64,000 nt of DNA from the NCBI RefSeq assembly GCF_025460805.1, contig NZ_JAMXFJ010000003.1, positions 438,795-502,794 of the forward strand, in the 5' to 3' direction. The notes below the pieces were generated by a model, which searched no databases, was not told the DNA's origin, and saw nothing but the letters and a program-made list of their open reading frames with translations. Numbering within the stretch: the first letter of the stretch is position 1; each line of letters opens with the position of its first letter. Positions 44,713 to 54,319 of this stretch are shown in pieces. The stretch comes from Microvirga sesbaniae (GTDB lineage: Bacteria > Pseudomonadota > Alphaproteobacteria > Rhizobiales > Beijerinckiaceae). The position numbers were made by a program, and so were the translations under genes.

Positions 44713-45576
44713 TTACTGGGCCCTTCCGAAGAAGCCGCGCGGGAACACGCACACGATGGCGATCACGGCGGCATAGAAGAAGAAGTTGCCGAATTCGGGC
44801 ATCAGGTAGCGCCCGGTCGTGTCCACCGCGCCGAGCAGAAGGCAGGCGGCGACCGCCCCGGGGATCGACCCGGCTCCGCCGACCGACACCACGACCAGGA
44901 AGGTCACCATGTAGCGCAGCGCGTAATAGGGCTCGATGGGCAGGAACTCCGCGCCCACCACGCCGCCGAGGGCCGCGAGCCCGATGGCGATGGCGAAGCT
45001 GACGGCATAGACCACCTGCGTGCGCACGCCCAGCGCGTCGGCCATGGCGGCGTTGTCCACGGTGGCCCGCAGCTTGATTCCGAAATCGGTCTTTTCGATC
45101 AGGTACCAGAGCCCGCCGGCCACGACGACGCCGCAGGCCATCACGAAGAGCCTGTGGGCGGCAATCGTCTTGAAGCCCACATCCACCGGCTGGCTCAGGC
45201 TGCCGGGGAGCGGGATGGTCTTCAGGGTCGGGCCGAAGAAGTAGTTGGTGATGCCGATGACGCAGAAGGTGATGCCGATGGTCATCAGCACCTGGGTCAG
45301 CTCGGGCCGGCCGTAGATCCGGCGGTAGAGCAGGCGCTCCAGGGGAATGGAGATGACGACCGTGCCGACGATCGCCAGGAAGATCGCGGCCGCGTAGCCG
45401 AGCCCGAGATCGCGCGCCGCGTATGAGGCGATGTAGCCGGCGATCATCGCGAAGGCGCCATGGGCCAGGTTCACCACCCGCATTAGCCCCATCGTGAGCG
45501 ACAGGCCGATGCAGATGATGAAGAGGGCCATGCCGTAGGCAAAGGCGTCGATCGCGATGCTGAGGACGGTCTGCAT
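44713..45576 (-). CDS. livH: Liv-type ABC importer permease LivH (second cluster)
   Basis: A 287-residue permease. The LivH block IDAFAYGMALFIICIGLSLT followed by MRVVNLAHGAFAMIAGY is present, with DNAAMADALGVRTQ and VVSVGGAGSIPGAV. The start at 45576 (MQTVLSIAIDAF) was chosen over a frame beginning at 45624, which would cover the stem-loop and lacks homology. Confidence 0.9.
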   Translation of the reverse strand: MQTVLSIAIDAFAYGMALFIICIGLSLTMGLMRVVNLAHGAFAMIAGYIASYAARDLGLGYAAAIFLAIVGTVVISIPLERLLYRRIYGRPELTQVLMTIGITFCVIGITNYFFGPTLKTIPLPGSLSQPVDVGFKTIAAHRLFVMACGVVVAGGLWYLIEKTDFGIKLRATVDNAAMADALGVRTQVVYAVSFAIAIGLAALGGVVGAEFLPIEPYYALRYMVTFLVVVSVGGAGSIPGAVAACLLLGAVDTTGRYLMPEFGNFFFYAAVIAIVCVFPRGFFGRAQ

Positions 45577-45611
45577 GGATGATCCCGGGCGCGCGGCTGA
45601 TCGGTTGAGCG

Positions 45612-45641
45612 GAAGACGCGGCATGGGGGCGCCGCGTCTTC
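45612..45641 (-). terminator. Stem-loop between binding-protein gene and livH (second cluster)
   Basis: Arms GAAGACGCGGC and GCCGCGTCTTC (11 perfect pairs) flank an 8-base loop. It is 20 bases past the binding-protein stop. There is no U-tract. The same arrangement occurs in the first Liv cluster at 17317, although the sequences differ. Confidence 0.55.
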
Positions 45642-45660
45642 GAGAGTGCGAGCCGCCCGA

Positions 45661-46836
45661 TTACTGGGTGGCGAGGCCAGGATCCTTCTGGTTCGGGAAG
45701 GTCTGGATCTCCTTGTTATAGGTCTTGCCGTCCGGACCCTTCACGACCTCGCGGAGATAGATGTTCTCCGTGATGTGCCGGGTCTCGGCGTCGATGCTCA
45801 CCGGGCCGCGGGGGCTCGTCCAGGACAAGCCCTTCACCGCGTCCACGGCCTTCTGGGCGTCCTGCTTGCCGTCCGTCGCCTCGATCATCTTGTAGATCAC
45901 GTGCATGCCGTCATAGGCGCCGACCGACGGGAAAGAGAGCTGGTCGGCCCCGCCGACCGCCTTGGTGGCGGCCTCGACGAACTTCTTGTTCTCGGGACTG
46001 TCGTGCGACACCGCGTAATGGAACGTGGTGAGAAGGCCGACCGCACCGTCGCCGAGCGCGGGAAGATCCGATTCCTGCGTGAGGTCGCCCGGCGCGAAGA
46101 ACTTGATGCCGGCCTGCTTCAGGCCGGTCTCGTTATAGGCCTTCACGAAGCCCAGCGTCGTGGGGCCGGACGGCAGGAAGGCGAACACTGCCTCGGCGCC
46201 GGAATCGCGCACGCGCTGCATGATCGGGCTGAAATCGGTGGTGTTGAGCGGCATCCGGATGGCTTCCACCACTTGGCCGCCGGCGGCTTCGAACGCCTTC
46301 TTGAAGGCCGCTTCCGCATCGACGCCGGGGCCATAATCGCTCACCGCCGAGATCACCTTCTTGACGCCGCGCTCGGTGGCGATCTTGCCCGAGGGCGAGG
46401 TCGTCTGGGCGGTCGTGAACGAGGTGCGCACCACCAGAGGAGACTGGGTCATGATGGCGGACGTCGCGGCGTTGAAGATCACGAGCGGCGTGTTCGCCTG
46501 CTTGAGTAGGGGCGTGATCGCCATGGCGTCGGGCGTGAAGTACACGCCGCCGAGATACTGCACCTTCTCCTTCACCACCAGCTCCTGCGCCAGGGCGCGG
46601 GACTGGGCGGGGTTCGCCGCCGGGAGATCGCGGTAGATCACCTCGATGTCGTGGCCTTTCACGGACTTGCCGTTGAGCGCCATGTAGGCCTCGACGCCGG
46701 CCTGGAAGTTCTTGCCCTGGAGCGCGAAGGGGCCCGAGAACGGGCCGATGATGCCGACCTTGATCGTGTCGGCCATGGCCGAACCTGTCAGCAGGGCCCC
46801 GATGGCGGCCCCGAGAATTGCCTTGGAAACCTTCAT
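45661..46836 (-). CDS. Periplasmic substrate-binding protein of the second Liv-type importer
   Basis: A 391-residue Peripla_BP_6 protein with a signal peptide (MKVSKAILGAAIGALLTGSAMA) cleaved before DTIKVGIIGPFSGPFALQG. It is only distantly like the two binding proteins of region 2, though it shares TSPRGPVSIDAETRHITENIYLRE near the C-terminus. It is the first gene of the minus-strand run that includes livHMGF and pcaDCHG. Protocatechuate or 4-hydroxybenzoate uptake is the likely role (inference from linkage). Confidence 0.9.
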   Translation of the reverse strand: MKVSKAILGAAIGALLTGSAMADTIKVGIIGPFSGPFALQGKNFQAGVEAYMALNGKSVKGHDIEVIYRDLPAANPAQSRALAQELVVKEKVQYLGGVYFTPDAMAITPLLKQANTPLVIFNAATSAIMTQSPLVVRTSFTTAQTTSPSGKIATERGVKKVISAVSDYGPGVDAEAAFKKAFEAAGGQVVEAIRMPLNTTDFSPIMQRVRDSGAEAVFAFLPSGPTTLGFVKAYNETGLKQAGIKFFAPGDLTQESDLPALGDGAVGLLTTFHYAVSHDSPENKKFVEAATKAVGGADQLSFPSVGAYDGMHVIYKMIEATDGKQDAQKAVDAVKGLSWTSPRGPVSIDAETRHITENIYLREVVKGPDGKTYNKEIQTFPNQKDPGLATQ

Positions 46837-47011
46837 TCCGTTCCTCCCTCTGAGCCGCCCGATCTCGTTGTCCAGGATCGCGGTCCTCTCATCCTATCGT
46901 CTAGCCGCTTGTGCGCATTGCGAACATTGAAAGCTATATCGCACATGTAGTACGGTTTGCCCTGGGGGTGTCAAGGCTACCAAAGTTCACCATACCCCTT
47001 CGGAGAGAGCG
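46837..47011. promoter_or_regulatory. Divergent control region between importer/pca genes and IclR regulator
   Basis: 175 bases. TGTGCG at 46910-46915 and CGCACA at 46940-46945 form an inverted repeat around GAACATTGAAAGC, a candidate site for the IclR-type regulator. The region is AT-richer between 46915 and 46960. A CGGAGAGAG ribosome binding site precedes the regulator start at 47012. Confidence 0.45.
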
Positions 47012-47791
47012 ATGCAGGGTGCGGACATCGAAGATCAGGGCAGCGACCGGGACTTCGTGGCCAGTCTCGAAAAGGGCCTCCTCGTGATCGAGGCCTTCGA
47101 TGCCAGCCGGCCCCGCCTGACCCTGTCCGACGTGTCGAAGCTGACCGGGATCACCCGCGCGGCGGCGCGGCGCTACCTCCTCACGCTGACCCGGCTGAAC
47201 TACGCGAATTTCGACGGGCGCTACTTCTCCCTGAGCCCCCGCATCCTGCGGCTCGGCTACGCCTATCTCTCGTCCGCGTCCCTCTCGACCCGGGTGCAGC
47301 CCTTTCTCGAGCAGATCTCCGAGGCGACGGGCGAATCCAGTTCCGCCGCGATCCTCGACGGCGACGACATCGTCTACATCGCCCGTTCGGCCACCCGCCG
47401 CATCATGTCCATCGGCCTGGGGGTCGGCAGCCGCCTCCCCGCCTATTGCACCTCCCTGGGCCGGGCGATCCTGGCCTACCAACCCGAGGCGGCGATCGAC
47501 GCCTATCTCGGGCGCGTCCGCCTGGAGGCGAGGACGCCGAAGACCCTCACCGACAAGGCCGCGTTCCGGGCCGTCCTCGAGGCCACCCGCTCACAAGGCT
47601 ACGCCCTCGTGAACGAGGAACTCGAATTCGGCCTGCGCTCCATCGCCGTGCCGGTGGTCCAGAAGAACGGCCAGGTGACGATCGCGCTCAACCTCAGCGC
47701 CCAGGCCGGGCGCGTCTCGGCGGACGAGATGCGCGAGCGCTTCCTACCGTCGCTGAGCGCCGCGAGCGAGACCCTGCGCTACATGCTTTAG
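47012..47791 (+). CDS. IclR-family regulator, PcaR/PcaU-like
   Basis: A 259-residue IclR-type protein. The winged helix is in DFVASLEKGLLVIEAFDASR and LTLSDVSKLTGITRAAARRYLLTLTRLNY. The effector domain is at about 90-255, including SGESSSAAILDGDDIVYIAR-like sequence and LPAYCTSLGRAILAY. PcaR, PcaU and PobR of other proteobacteria share these features. Divergence from the importer-pca operon makes it the likely protocatechuate- or beta-ketoadipate-responsive regulator. It is convergent with, and overlaps by a few bases, the next gene. Confidence 0.9.
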   Translation: MQGADIEDQGSDRDFVASLEKGLLVIEAFDASRPRLTLSDVSKLTGITRAAARRYLLTLTRLNYANFDGRYFSLSPRILRLGYAYLSSASLSTRVQPFLEQISEATGESSSAAILDGDDIVYIARSATRRIMSIGLGVGSRLPAYCTSLGRAILAYQPEAAIDAYLGRVRLEARTPKTLTDKAAFRAVLEATRSQGYALVNEELEFGLRSIAVPVVQKNGQVTIALNLSAQAGRVSADEMRERFLPSLSAASETLRYML

Positions 47792-48627
47792 GCCGCCGAG
47801 ACGGGCCTGCACCCCAGCAGAGCCCGCGCCTCCTCGGGCGTCGCGACGCGGTGGCCGTGCCGCTCGACGGCGAGCACCGCGTGCTCGACGAGCTCGGCAT
47901 TGCTGGAGGCGAGCCGCTCCCTCGTGATGCGGATGTTGTCCTCGAGGCCGGTCCGGACCGCGTCCGCGCCTCGCGCGAGCGCCCAGCCCATGACCGCGGC
48001 CTGATGGCGCCCGATGCCGGCTGCCGTCCAGGTGCAGTTCGGGAACAGGTGCTTGGCTTCCCTGAGCAGGATGTCGAGCAGGCGCTCCTCCGCCGGAAGC
48101 GCATTCTGGATTCCCATGACGAACTGGATATGCGGCTGATCGTCGACGAGCCCCTTGTCGGCGAGCCGCCTGGCCGCATGAAGATGGGACAGGTCGAAGA
48201 CCTCGATCTCCGGGCGGATGCCGAGCGCCATCATCTTGCCCGCCATCTCCTCCACCAGAACCGTGTGGTTCTCGTACACGATGGTGGGAAAGTTCACCGA
48301 ACCCGTCGACAGCGAGGCCATATCGGGACGAAGCCCGAGGGCGGAGCTGCGCTGGGCCGGATCGCGGCCCCGGCCGCCGGTCGAGAACTGGATGATCATG
48401 CCCGGGCAGTGCCGGACCACACCCGCTTGGACGGCCGCGAAGCGCTCCGGATCGGACGAGGGCGTCTCGTCGTCGTTGCGGACATGGATGTGCACGAGCG
48501 TGGCGCCCGCCTCGTAGGCCTGACGGGTCGACTCGATCTGCTCGTCCGGGGTGATCGGCACCGCCGGATTGTCCTTCCTGCGCGGGACCGATCCCGTGAT
48601 CGCAACGGCAATGATGACCGGCCTCAC
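47788..48627 (-). CDS. Beta-keto acid cleavage enzyme (BKACE/DUF849 family)
   Basis: A 279-residue TIM-barrel protein of the 3-keto-5-aminohexanoate cleavage enzyme family. The Zn ligands His46 and His48 are in TLVHIHVRND, at the positions known for Kce, with FSTGGRGRDPAQR and TGLEDNIRI further on. The family joins a beta-keto acid with acetyl-CoA to give acetoacetate and a new CoA ester. Beside pca genes, beta-ketoadipate is a conceivable substrate (inference). Stop codons of this gene and the IclR gene overlap. Confidence 0.82.
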   Translation of the reverse strand: MRPVIIAVAITGSVPRRKDNPAVPITPDEQIESTRQAYEAGATLVHIHVRNDDETPSSDPERFAAVQAGVVRHCPGMIIQFSTGGRGRDPAQRSSALGLRPDMASLSTGSVNFPTIVYENHTVLVEEMAGKMMALGIRPEIEVFDLSHLHAARRLADKGLVDDQPHIQFVMGIQNALPAEERLLDILLREAKHLFPNCTWTAAGIGRHQAAVMGWALARGADAVRTGLEDNIRITRERLASSNAELVEHAVLAVERHGHRVATPEEARALLGCRPVSAA

Positions 48628-48749
48628 GACTGCCCTCCTGACGGCGCCCGGGATGAAAGAGCCTCATGGCACTTAGGGCGCCGCGCAGGGCAAGCGAGCC
48701 GGGCAGGCGAAAGTTCCACGCGACGATCTGGGAAACGCCGCAGGCGTCC

Positions 48750-48951
48750 TCAGATCGGGAAATGCTTCGGACCGGTCTCGATGGTGATCCAGCCCAGCTC
48801 GGTGAACTCGGCGATGCCGGCCTTGCCGCCGAACCGGCCGCAGCCGCTCGCCTTCACGCCGCCGAACGGCATCTGGGCCTCGCCGCTTGAAGGTGGCGCC
48901 GTTGGAGGCGGCCAAGTCCCGGCCGTCGGTGAGAAGGTTGACGTCCGTCAT
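48750..48951 (-). pseudogene. Aldehyde dehydrogenase remnant with large internal deletion
   Basis: The minus strand begins with an ATG at 48951 and an aldehyde dehydrogenase N-terminus (MTDVNLLTDGRD, AASNGATFKR). It jumps at once to the C-terminal end (EAQMPFGGVKASGCGRFGG, then KAGIAEFTELGWITIETG and HFPI, stop at 48750) in a different frame. About 420 residues of the usual 480 or so are missing. The ends resemble benzaldehyde/vanillin-type dehydrogenases, which would suit the adjacent aromatic genes. Confidence 0.8.
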
Positions 48952-49101
48952 GTCTGCTGCTCGGCCATCGGTCGATAGAACACCGAGATGGCGCGGACGG
49001 CTCCGCGTTCGAGACGCACCGCGGAGGCCCGGGGACGCCCGCTCCGGATGGGAGATCCATCGCATGCGCAATTGGTATCCCGTTCCAGGGACTTGCCAGC
49101 T

Positions 49102-49115
49102 TTGATCCAGGTCAA
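49102..49115. promoter_or_regulatory. FNR/FixK box upstream of hemN
   Basis: TTGATCCAGGTCAA, one change from the TTGAT-N4-ATCAA consensus. It lies 20-33 bases before the hemN start. Confidence 0.75.
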
Positions 49116-49134
49116 AGCGGATCGCGGAGCTTCC

Positions 49135-50499
49135 ATGCAAGCTTCCACCATGACCCCTGATCTCATTGCCCGATACGACCAGCGCGTCCCGCGCTATACC
49201 AGCTATCCCACCGCACCCCACTTCAAGCCGGATATCACCGACCGTACCTATGGCTCCTGGCTCGCCGAGCTGGAGCAGAACCAGCCCCTGTCGCTGTACC
49301 TGCACGTGCCGTTCTGCGCGGAACTCTGCCTCTATTGCGGCTGCAACACCGCCGTGACCCGCAGCTACAAGGCCATCGCGGCCTATGTGGAGTGCCTGGA
49401 GCGGGAGATCGAGATCGTGGCGCGCTGCCTGCCCGGCCGCATGGCGGTATCCCACATCCATTGGGGCGGAGGAACGCCGACGATCCTTTCCCCGGGCGAT
49501 CTGGAGCGCATTTCCCGGCGGCTGGGAAGTGCCTTCGACATCCGGCCCGAGGCCGAGATCGCCGTCGAGATCGACCCGAGAACTATCACGCCGGAGCACG
49601 TTCACGCCCTTGCGGCGGCCGGGCTTGGCCGCGCGAGCCTGGGCGTCCAGGATTTCGACCCCAAGGTGCAGGAGACCATCCGGCGGGTGCAGTCGTTCGA
49701 ACAGACGGCGCAGGTTGCTGCGTGGCTGCGCCAGGCCGGCGTGAGCGGCCTGAACCTGGACCTGATGTATGGCCTGCCGTTCCAGAGCATCGCGAGCGTC
49801 AGGCGTTCCGTGGAGCTTGCACTGCGGCTCGATCCCGACCGCATCGCCTTGTTCGGATACGCCCATGTCCCCTGGATGAAGCGCCATCAGGCCCTCCTGC
49901 CCGAGGCGGCGCTCCCCGATGCGGTGGCGCGCGTCGAGCAGCGCGAGGCCGCGGCCGATGCCTTCATTCGCGCAGGCTATGTCCAGATCGGGATCGATCA
50001 CTTCGCTCGGCCCGACGATCCCATGGCGATCCGTCACCGGGCCGGACGCCTCCACCGCAACTTCCAGGGCTACACCACCGACGAAGCGGAAGCCCTGATC
50101 GGCTTCGGCACCTCGGCGATCGGGTCGTTACCGCAGGGCTACGTCCAGAATGCGCCGACGACGGTCGCGTACCGGGAGGCGATCCTGGCCGGCAGGCTTC
50201 CCATCGTGCGCGGGGCGGCGTTGTCCGAGGATGACCGCCTGCGCCGGACGATTATCGAGCGCCTGATGTGCGATTTCTCCGTGGATCTGCATGGACTTGC
50301 ATCGGAGTTTCACCGCAACGCCGCGGATTTCCGCCATGAGATCGCAACCATCGACGAACTGGCCGCGGATGGGCTCGTTGTCCGCGACGGACTGACGCTG
50401 ACGATCCCGGACGAGGGCCGGGCGCTCGTCCGGACCGTCTGCGCCGTGTTCGATCGATATCTCGAGAACGGCGCCCAACGTCACTCCCGGGCTCTGTAA
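49135..50499 (+). CDS. hemN: Oxygen-independent coproporphyrinogen III oxidase (HemN)
   Basis: A 454-residue radical SAM enzyme that decarboxylates coproporphyrinogen III for heme synthesis without O2. The [4Fe-4S] cysteines are Cys61, Cys65 and Cys68 in PFCAELCLYCGC. HWGGGTPT, SLGVQDFDPKVQ, NLDLMYGLPFQ and the HemN C-terminal domain (NFQGYTTDEAEALIGFGTSAIG) follow. An ATG at 49150 is an alternative start. A FixK box precedes it, and it leads the cbb3 oxidase genes, which need heme at low oxygen. Confidence 0.93.
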   Translation: MQASTMTPDLIARYDQRVPRYTSYPTAPHFKPDITDRTYGSWLAELEQNQPLSLYLHVPFCAELCLYCGCNTAVTRSYKAIAAYVECLEREIEIVARCLPGRMAVSHIHWGGGTPTILSPGDLERISRRLGSAFDIRPEAEIAVEIDPRTITPEHVHALAAAGLGRASLGVQDFDPKVQETIRRVQSFEQTAQVAAWLRQAGVSGLNLDLMYGLPFQSIASVRRSVELALRLDPDRIALFGYAHVPWMKRHQALLPEAALPDAVARVEQREAAADAFIRAGYVQIGIDHFARPDDPMAIRHRAGRLHRNFQGYTTDEAEALIGFGTSAIGSLPQGYVQNAPTTVAYREAILAGRLPIVRGAALSEDDRLRRTIIERLMCDFSVDLHGLASEFHRNAADFRHEIATIDELAADGLVVRDGLTLTIPDEGRALVRTVCAVFDRYLENGAQRHSRAL

Positions 50500-50515
50500 G
50501 GCACCGTCCGGGCCT

Positions 50516-50529
50516 TTGATCTGCATCAA
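50516..50529. promoter_or_regulatory. FNR/FixK box upstream of ccoN
   Basis: A perfect TTGATCTGCATCAA. It is centred about 91 bases before the ccoN start, in the 114-base hemN-ccoN gap. Confidence 0.85.
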
Positions 50530-50613
50530 TGCCCCTTCCCGGCCCTCCCCGTAAACGACTCTCCTGACGGCGAAGCTCACGGCCTCGCCGATACTCTCAA
50601 AAGGTCGAAGCCT

Positions 50614-52278
<1,665 letters not shown>

Positions 52279-52289
52279 AGGAAACGGTC

Positions 52290-53024
52290 ATGTCATTCTG
52301 GTCCCGCCACAAGATTTTCGAGACAAACTCGATCATCCTCATCATCGGCGTGCTGATCGTGATCTCCATCGGCGGCCTCGTGGAGATCGTGCCGCTCTTC
52401 TACCTGAAGAGCACCATCGAGAAGGTGGAGGGCGTCAGGCCCTACACCCCTCTCGAACTCGCCGGCCGCAACATCTACGTGCGTGAAGGCTGCTACAACT
52501 GCCACAGCCAGATGATCCGCCCGCTGCGCGACGAGGTCGAGCGCTACGGCCACTACTCGCTCGCCGCCGAGAGCATGTACGACCGGCCGTTCCAATGGGG
52601 ATCCAAGCGCACCGGGCCGGATCTCGCCCGCCTCGGGAACAAGTACTCCGACGACTGGCACAAGGATCACCTCAAGGATCCGCGTGCGGTCGTTCCCGGC
52701 TCGATCATGCCCGGCTATCCCTGGCTCGAAACGACGGAACTCGACGCGTCGGCCATCGCGGAGGAGTTGAAGGTGCAGGCGACGCTCGGCGTCCCCTACA
52801 CGGACGAGATGCTGAAGCATGCCGAGAGCGACGTCCGGATCCAGGCCAATGCCGACGACCCGAATGCCATCGACCTCGCCAAGCGCTACCCGAAAGCGCA
52901 GTCCAGGGCCTTCGACGGCAATCCGCAGAAGGTCACCGAAGCCGACGCCCTGATCGCGTATCTGCAGATGCTGGGCACGCAAGTCGACTTCAAGCTCTAC
53001 GACAACAAGGCCAACGTGCGCTGA
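52290..53024 (+). CDS. ccoO: cbb3 oxidase monoheme cytochrome c subunit (CcoO)
   Basis: A 244-residue subunit with one N-terminal membrane anchor ([20 protein letters not shown]) and one heme c motif, CYNCH in [16 protein letters not shown]. The distal Met is probably in GSIMPGYPW. It starts 12 bases after ccoN with AAAGGAAA as ribosome binding site. Confidence 0.95.
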   Translation: MSFWSRHKIFETNSIILIIGVLIVISIGGLVEIVPLFYLKSTIEKVEGVRPYTPLELAGRNIYVREGCYNCHSQMIRPLRDEVERYGHYSLAAESMYDRPFQWGSKRTGPDLARLGNKYSDDWHKDHLKDPRAVVPGSIMPGYPWLETTELDASAIAEELKVQATLGVPYTDEMLKHAESDVRIQANADDPNAIDLAKRYPKAQSRAFDGNPQKVTEADALIAYLQMLGTQVDFKLYDNKANVR

Positions 53025-53035
53025 GGATCAAGACC

Positions 53036-53191
53036 ATGCCGGCCGCATACAAGTTCTTTGCTGAATTCGCCCAGACCTGGGGGCTCGTCTACTTCGTCGC
53101 CGTCTTTCTGACGGTGCTGATCTATGCCCTCGCTCCCTCACGGAAGGACCGCTTCGACGCGGCCTCCCGCATGCCTCTCCAGGAGGATTGA
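53036..53191 (+). CDS. ccoQ: cbb3 oxidase small subunit (CcoQ)
   Basis: A 51-residue single-helix protein (WGLVYFVAVFLTVLIYALAP) with the typical SRKDRFDAASRMPLQED tail of CcoQ/FixQ. It lies between ccoO and ccoP with gaps of 11 and 4 bases. Confidence 0.92.
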   Translation: MPAAYKFFAEFAQTWGLVYFVAVFLTVLIYALAPSRKDRFDAASRMPLQED

Positions 53192-53195
53192 TCCC

Positions 53196-54080
53196 ATGGC
53201 TCACGACAAGCACGAACAGGTCGACGCCATATCCGGCGTGACGACCACCGGGCATAGCTGGGACGACATTCAGGAGCTCAACAATCCGTTGCCGCGCTGG
53301 TGGCTGTGGACCTTCTACGCCTCCATCGCCTGGGCGATCGCTTATTGCATCGCCTACCCGGCTTGGCCACTGGTCTCCTCCTATACCAAGGGCGCCCTCG
53401 GCTGGCAGTCGCGGGATGCGGTGGTGGCGGAGCTCGACGCTCTCAAAGAGCAGCGTTCCGGCATGACGGCGAAGCTCGCCGCAAGCTCTCTGGACGAGAT
53501 CCGACAGAACCCTGAACTGTTCGCCTTCGCCCGCGCGCAGGGCAAGGCCGCCTTCGGGGACAACTGCGCCCCCTGCCATGGTGCCGGCGGCGCCGGCGCC
53601 AAGGGATACCCGAACCTGAACGACGACGACTGGCTCTGGGGTGGCTCGCTCGCCCAGATCGAGCAGACGATCCGCCATGGCGCCCGCTCCACGAGCGATC
53701 AGGGCCATTCCGGCTCCATGCCGGCCTTCGGGCGCGACGGGATGCTCAAGCGGGAGGAGATTTCGCAGGCGGCGGACTATGTCCGCTCCCTGTCGGGCCT
53801 GCCGACCGGCAACGGCGCCGATCTGGTTGCCGGCGCCAAGGTCTTCGCCGACAACTGCGCGGCCTGCCATGGCGAGAAGGGCCTGGGCAATCAGGACCTC
53901 GGCGCCCCCAACCTGTCCGACAAGATCTGGCTGTTCGGCGCCGACAAGGCCACCATCGTCGAGGGCCTGACGAATGGACGCGGCGGCGTCATGCCGACCT
54001 GGCATGGGCGTCTCGACGACACGACCATCAAGGTACTGACCCTCTACGTGCATTCCCTGGGCGGCGATCAGGCTCGCTAG
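53196..54080 (+). CDS. ccoP: cbb3 oxidase diheme cytochrome c subunit (CcoP)
   Basis: A 294-residue subunit. The N-terminal ELNNPLPRWWLWTFYASIAWA membrane anchor is the CcoP signature. Two CxxCH heme sites follow: CAPCH (about residue 126) and CAACH (about 223), with Met ligands in SMPAFG and VMPTWHG. The stop TAG is immediately followed by CGCATCG, which looks like the decayed start of a TA-bounded repeat. Confidence 0.95.
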   Translation: MAHDKHEQVDAISGVTTTGHSWDDIQELNNPLPRWWLWTFYASIAWAIAYCIAYPAWPLVSSYTKGALGWQSRDAVVAELDALKEQRSGMTAKLAASSLDEIRQNPELFAFARAQGKAAFGDNCAPCHGAGGAGAKGYPNLNDDDWLWGGSLAQIEQTIRHGARSTSDQGHSGSMPAFGRDGMLKREEISQAADYVRSLSGLPTGNGADLVAGAKVFADNCAACHGEKGLGNQDLGAPNLSDKIWLFGADKATIVEGLTNGRGGVMPTWHGRLDDTTIKVLTLYVHSLGGDQAR

Positions 54081-54140
54081 CGCATCGTTCAAGGATGTGA
54101 GCATGTTCCGGTGAAGTGGATCCGGTTCACCGTCAAAAAT
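54078..54140. repeat. Possible decayed copy of the MITE-like element
   Basis: TAGCGCATCG begins at the ccoP stop, and GGTGAAGTGGATCCGGTTCACC follows about 30 bases on as a hairpin. These resemble TAGAGCATCGG and the AAAGTGGATCCGGTTTTC core of copies A-C. The distal end is not recognisable. The rest of the gap to 54241 shows no gene. Confidence 0.4.
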
Positions 54141-54241
54141 CCAGCCAGGCAGACAAGAGAGATGGCACCACGTGAGGGGAAGCAGCTCTCAGCTGTTGGA
54201 AACGCGAGAAACGAGCGACCGGAGCCTGCTCCGGTCGCTGC

Positions 54242-54255
54242 TTGATTTGAATCAA
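54242..54255. promoter_or_regulatory. FNR/FixK box upstream of ccoG
   Basis: A perfect TTGATTTGAATCAA, 65-78 bases before the ccoG start. It suggests that ccoGHIS has its own oxygen-controlled promoter. Confidence 0.85.
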
Positions 54256-54319
54256 GGCGGCTCCGTCGTCCTCATCGTATCCCATCGTCATTCAGATCGA
54301 GACGATTGCGACGGATTCG

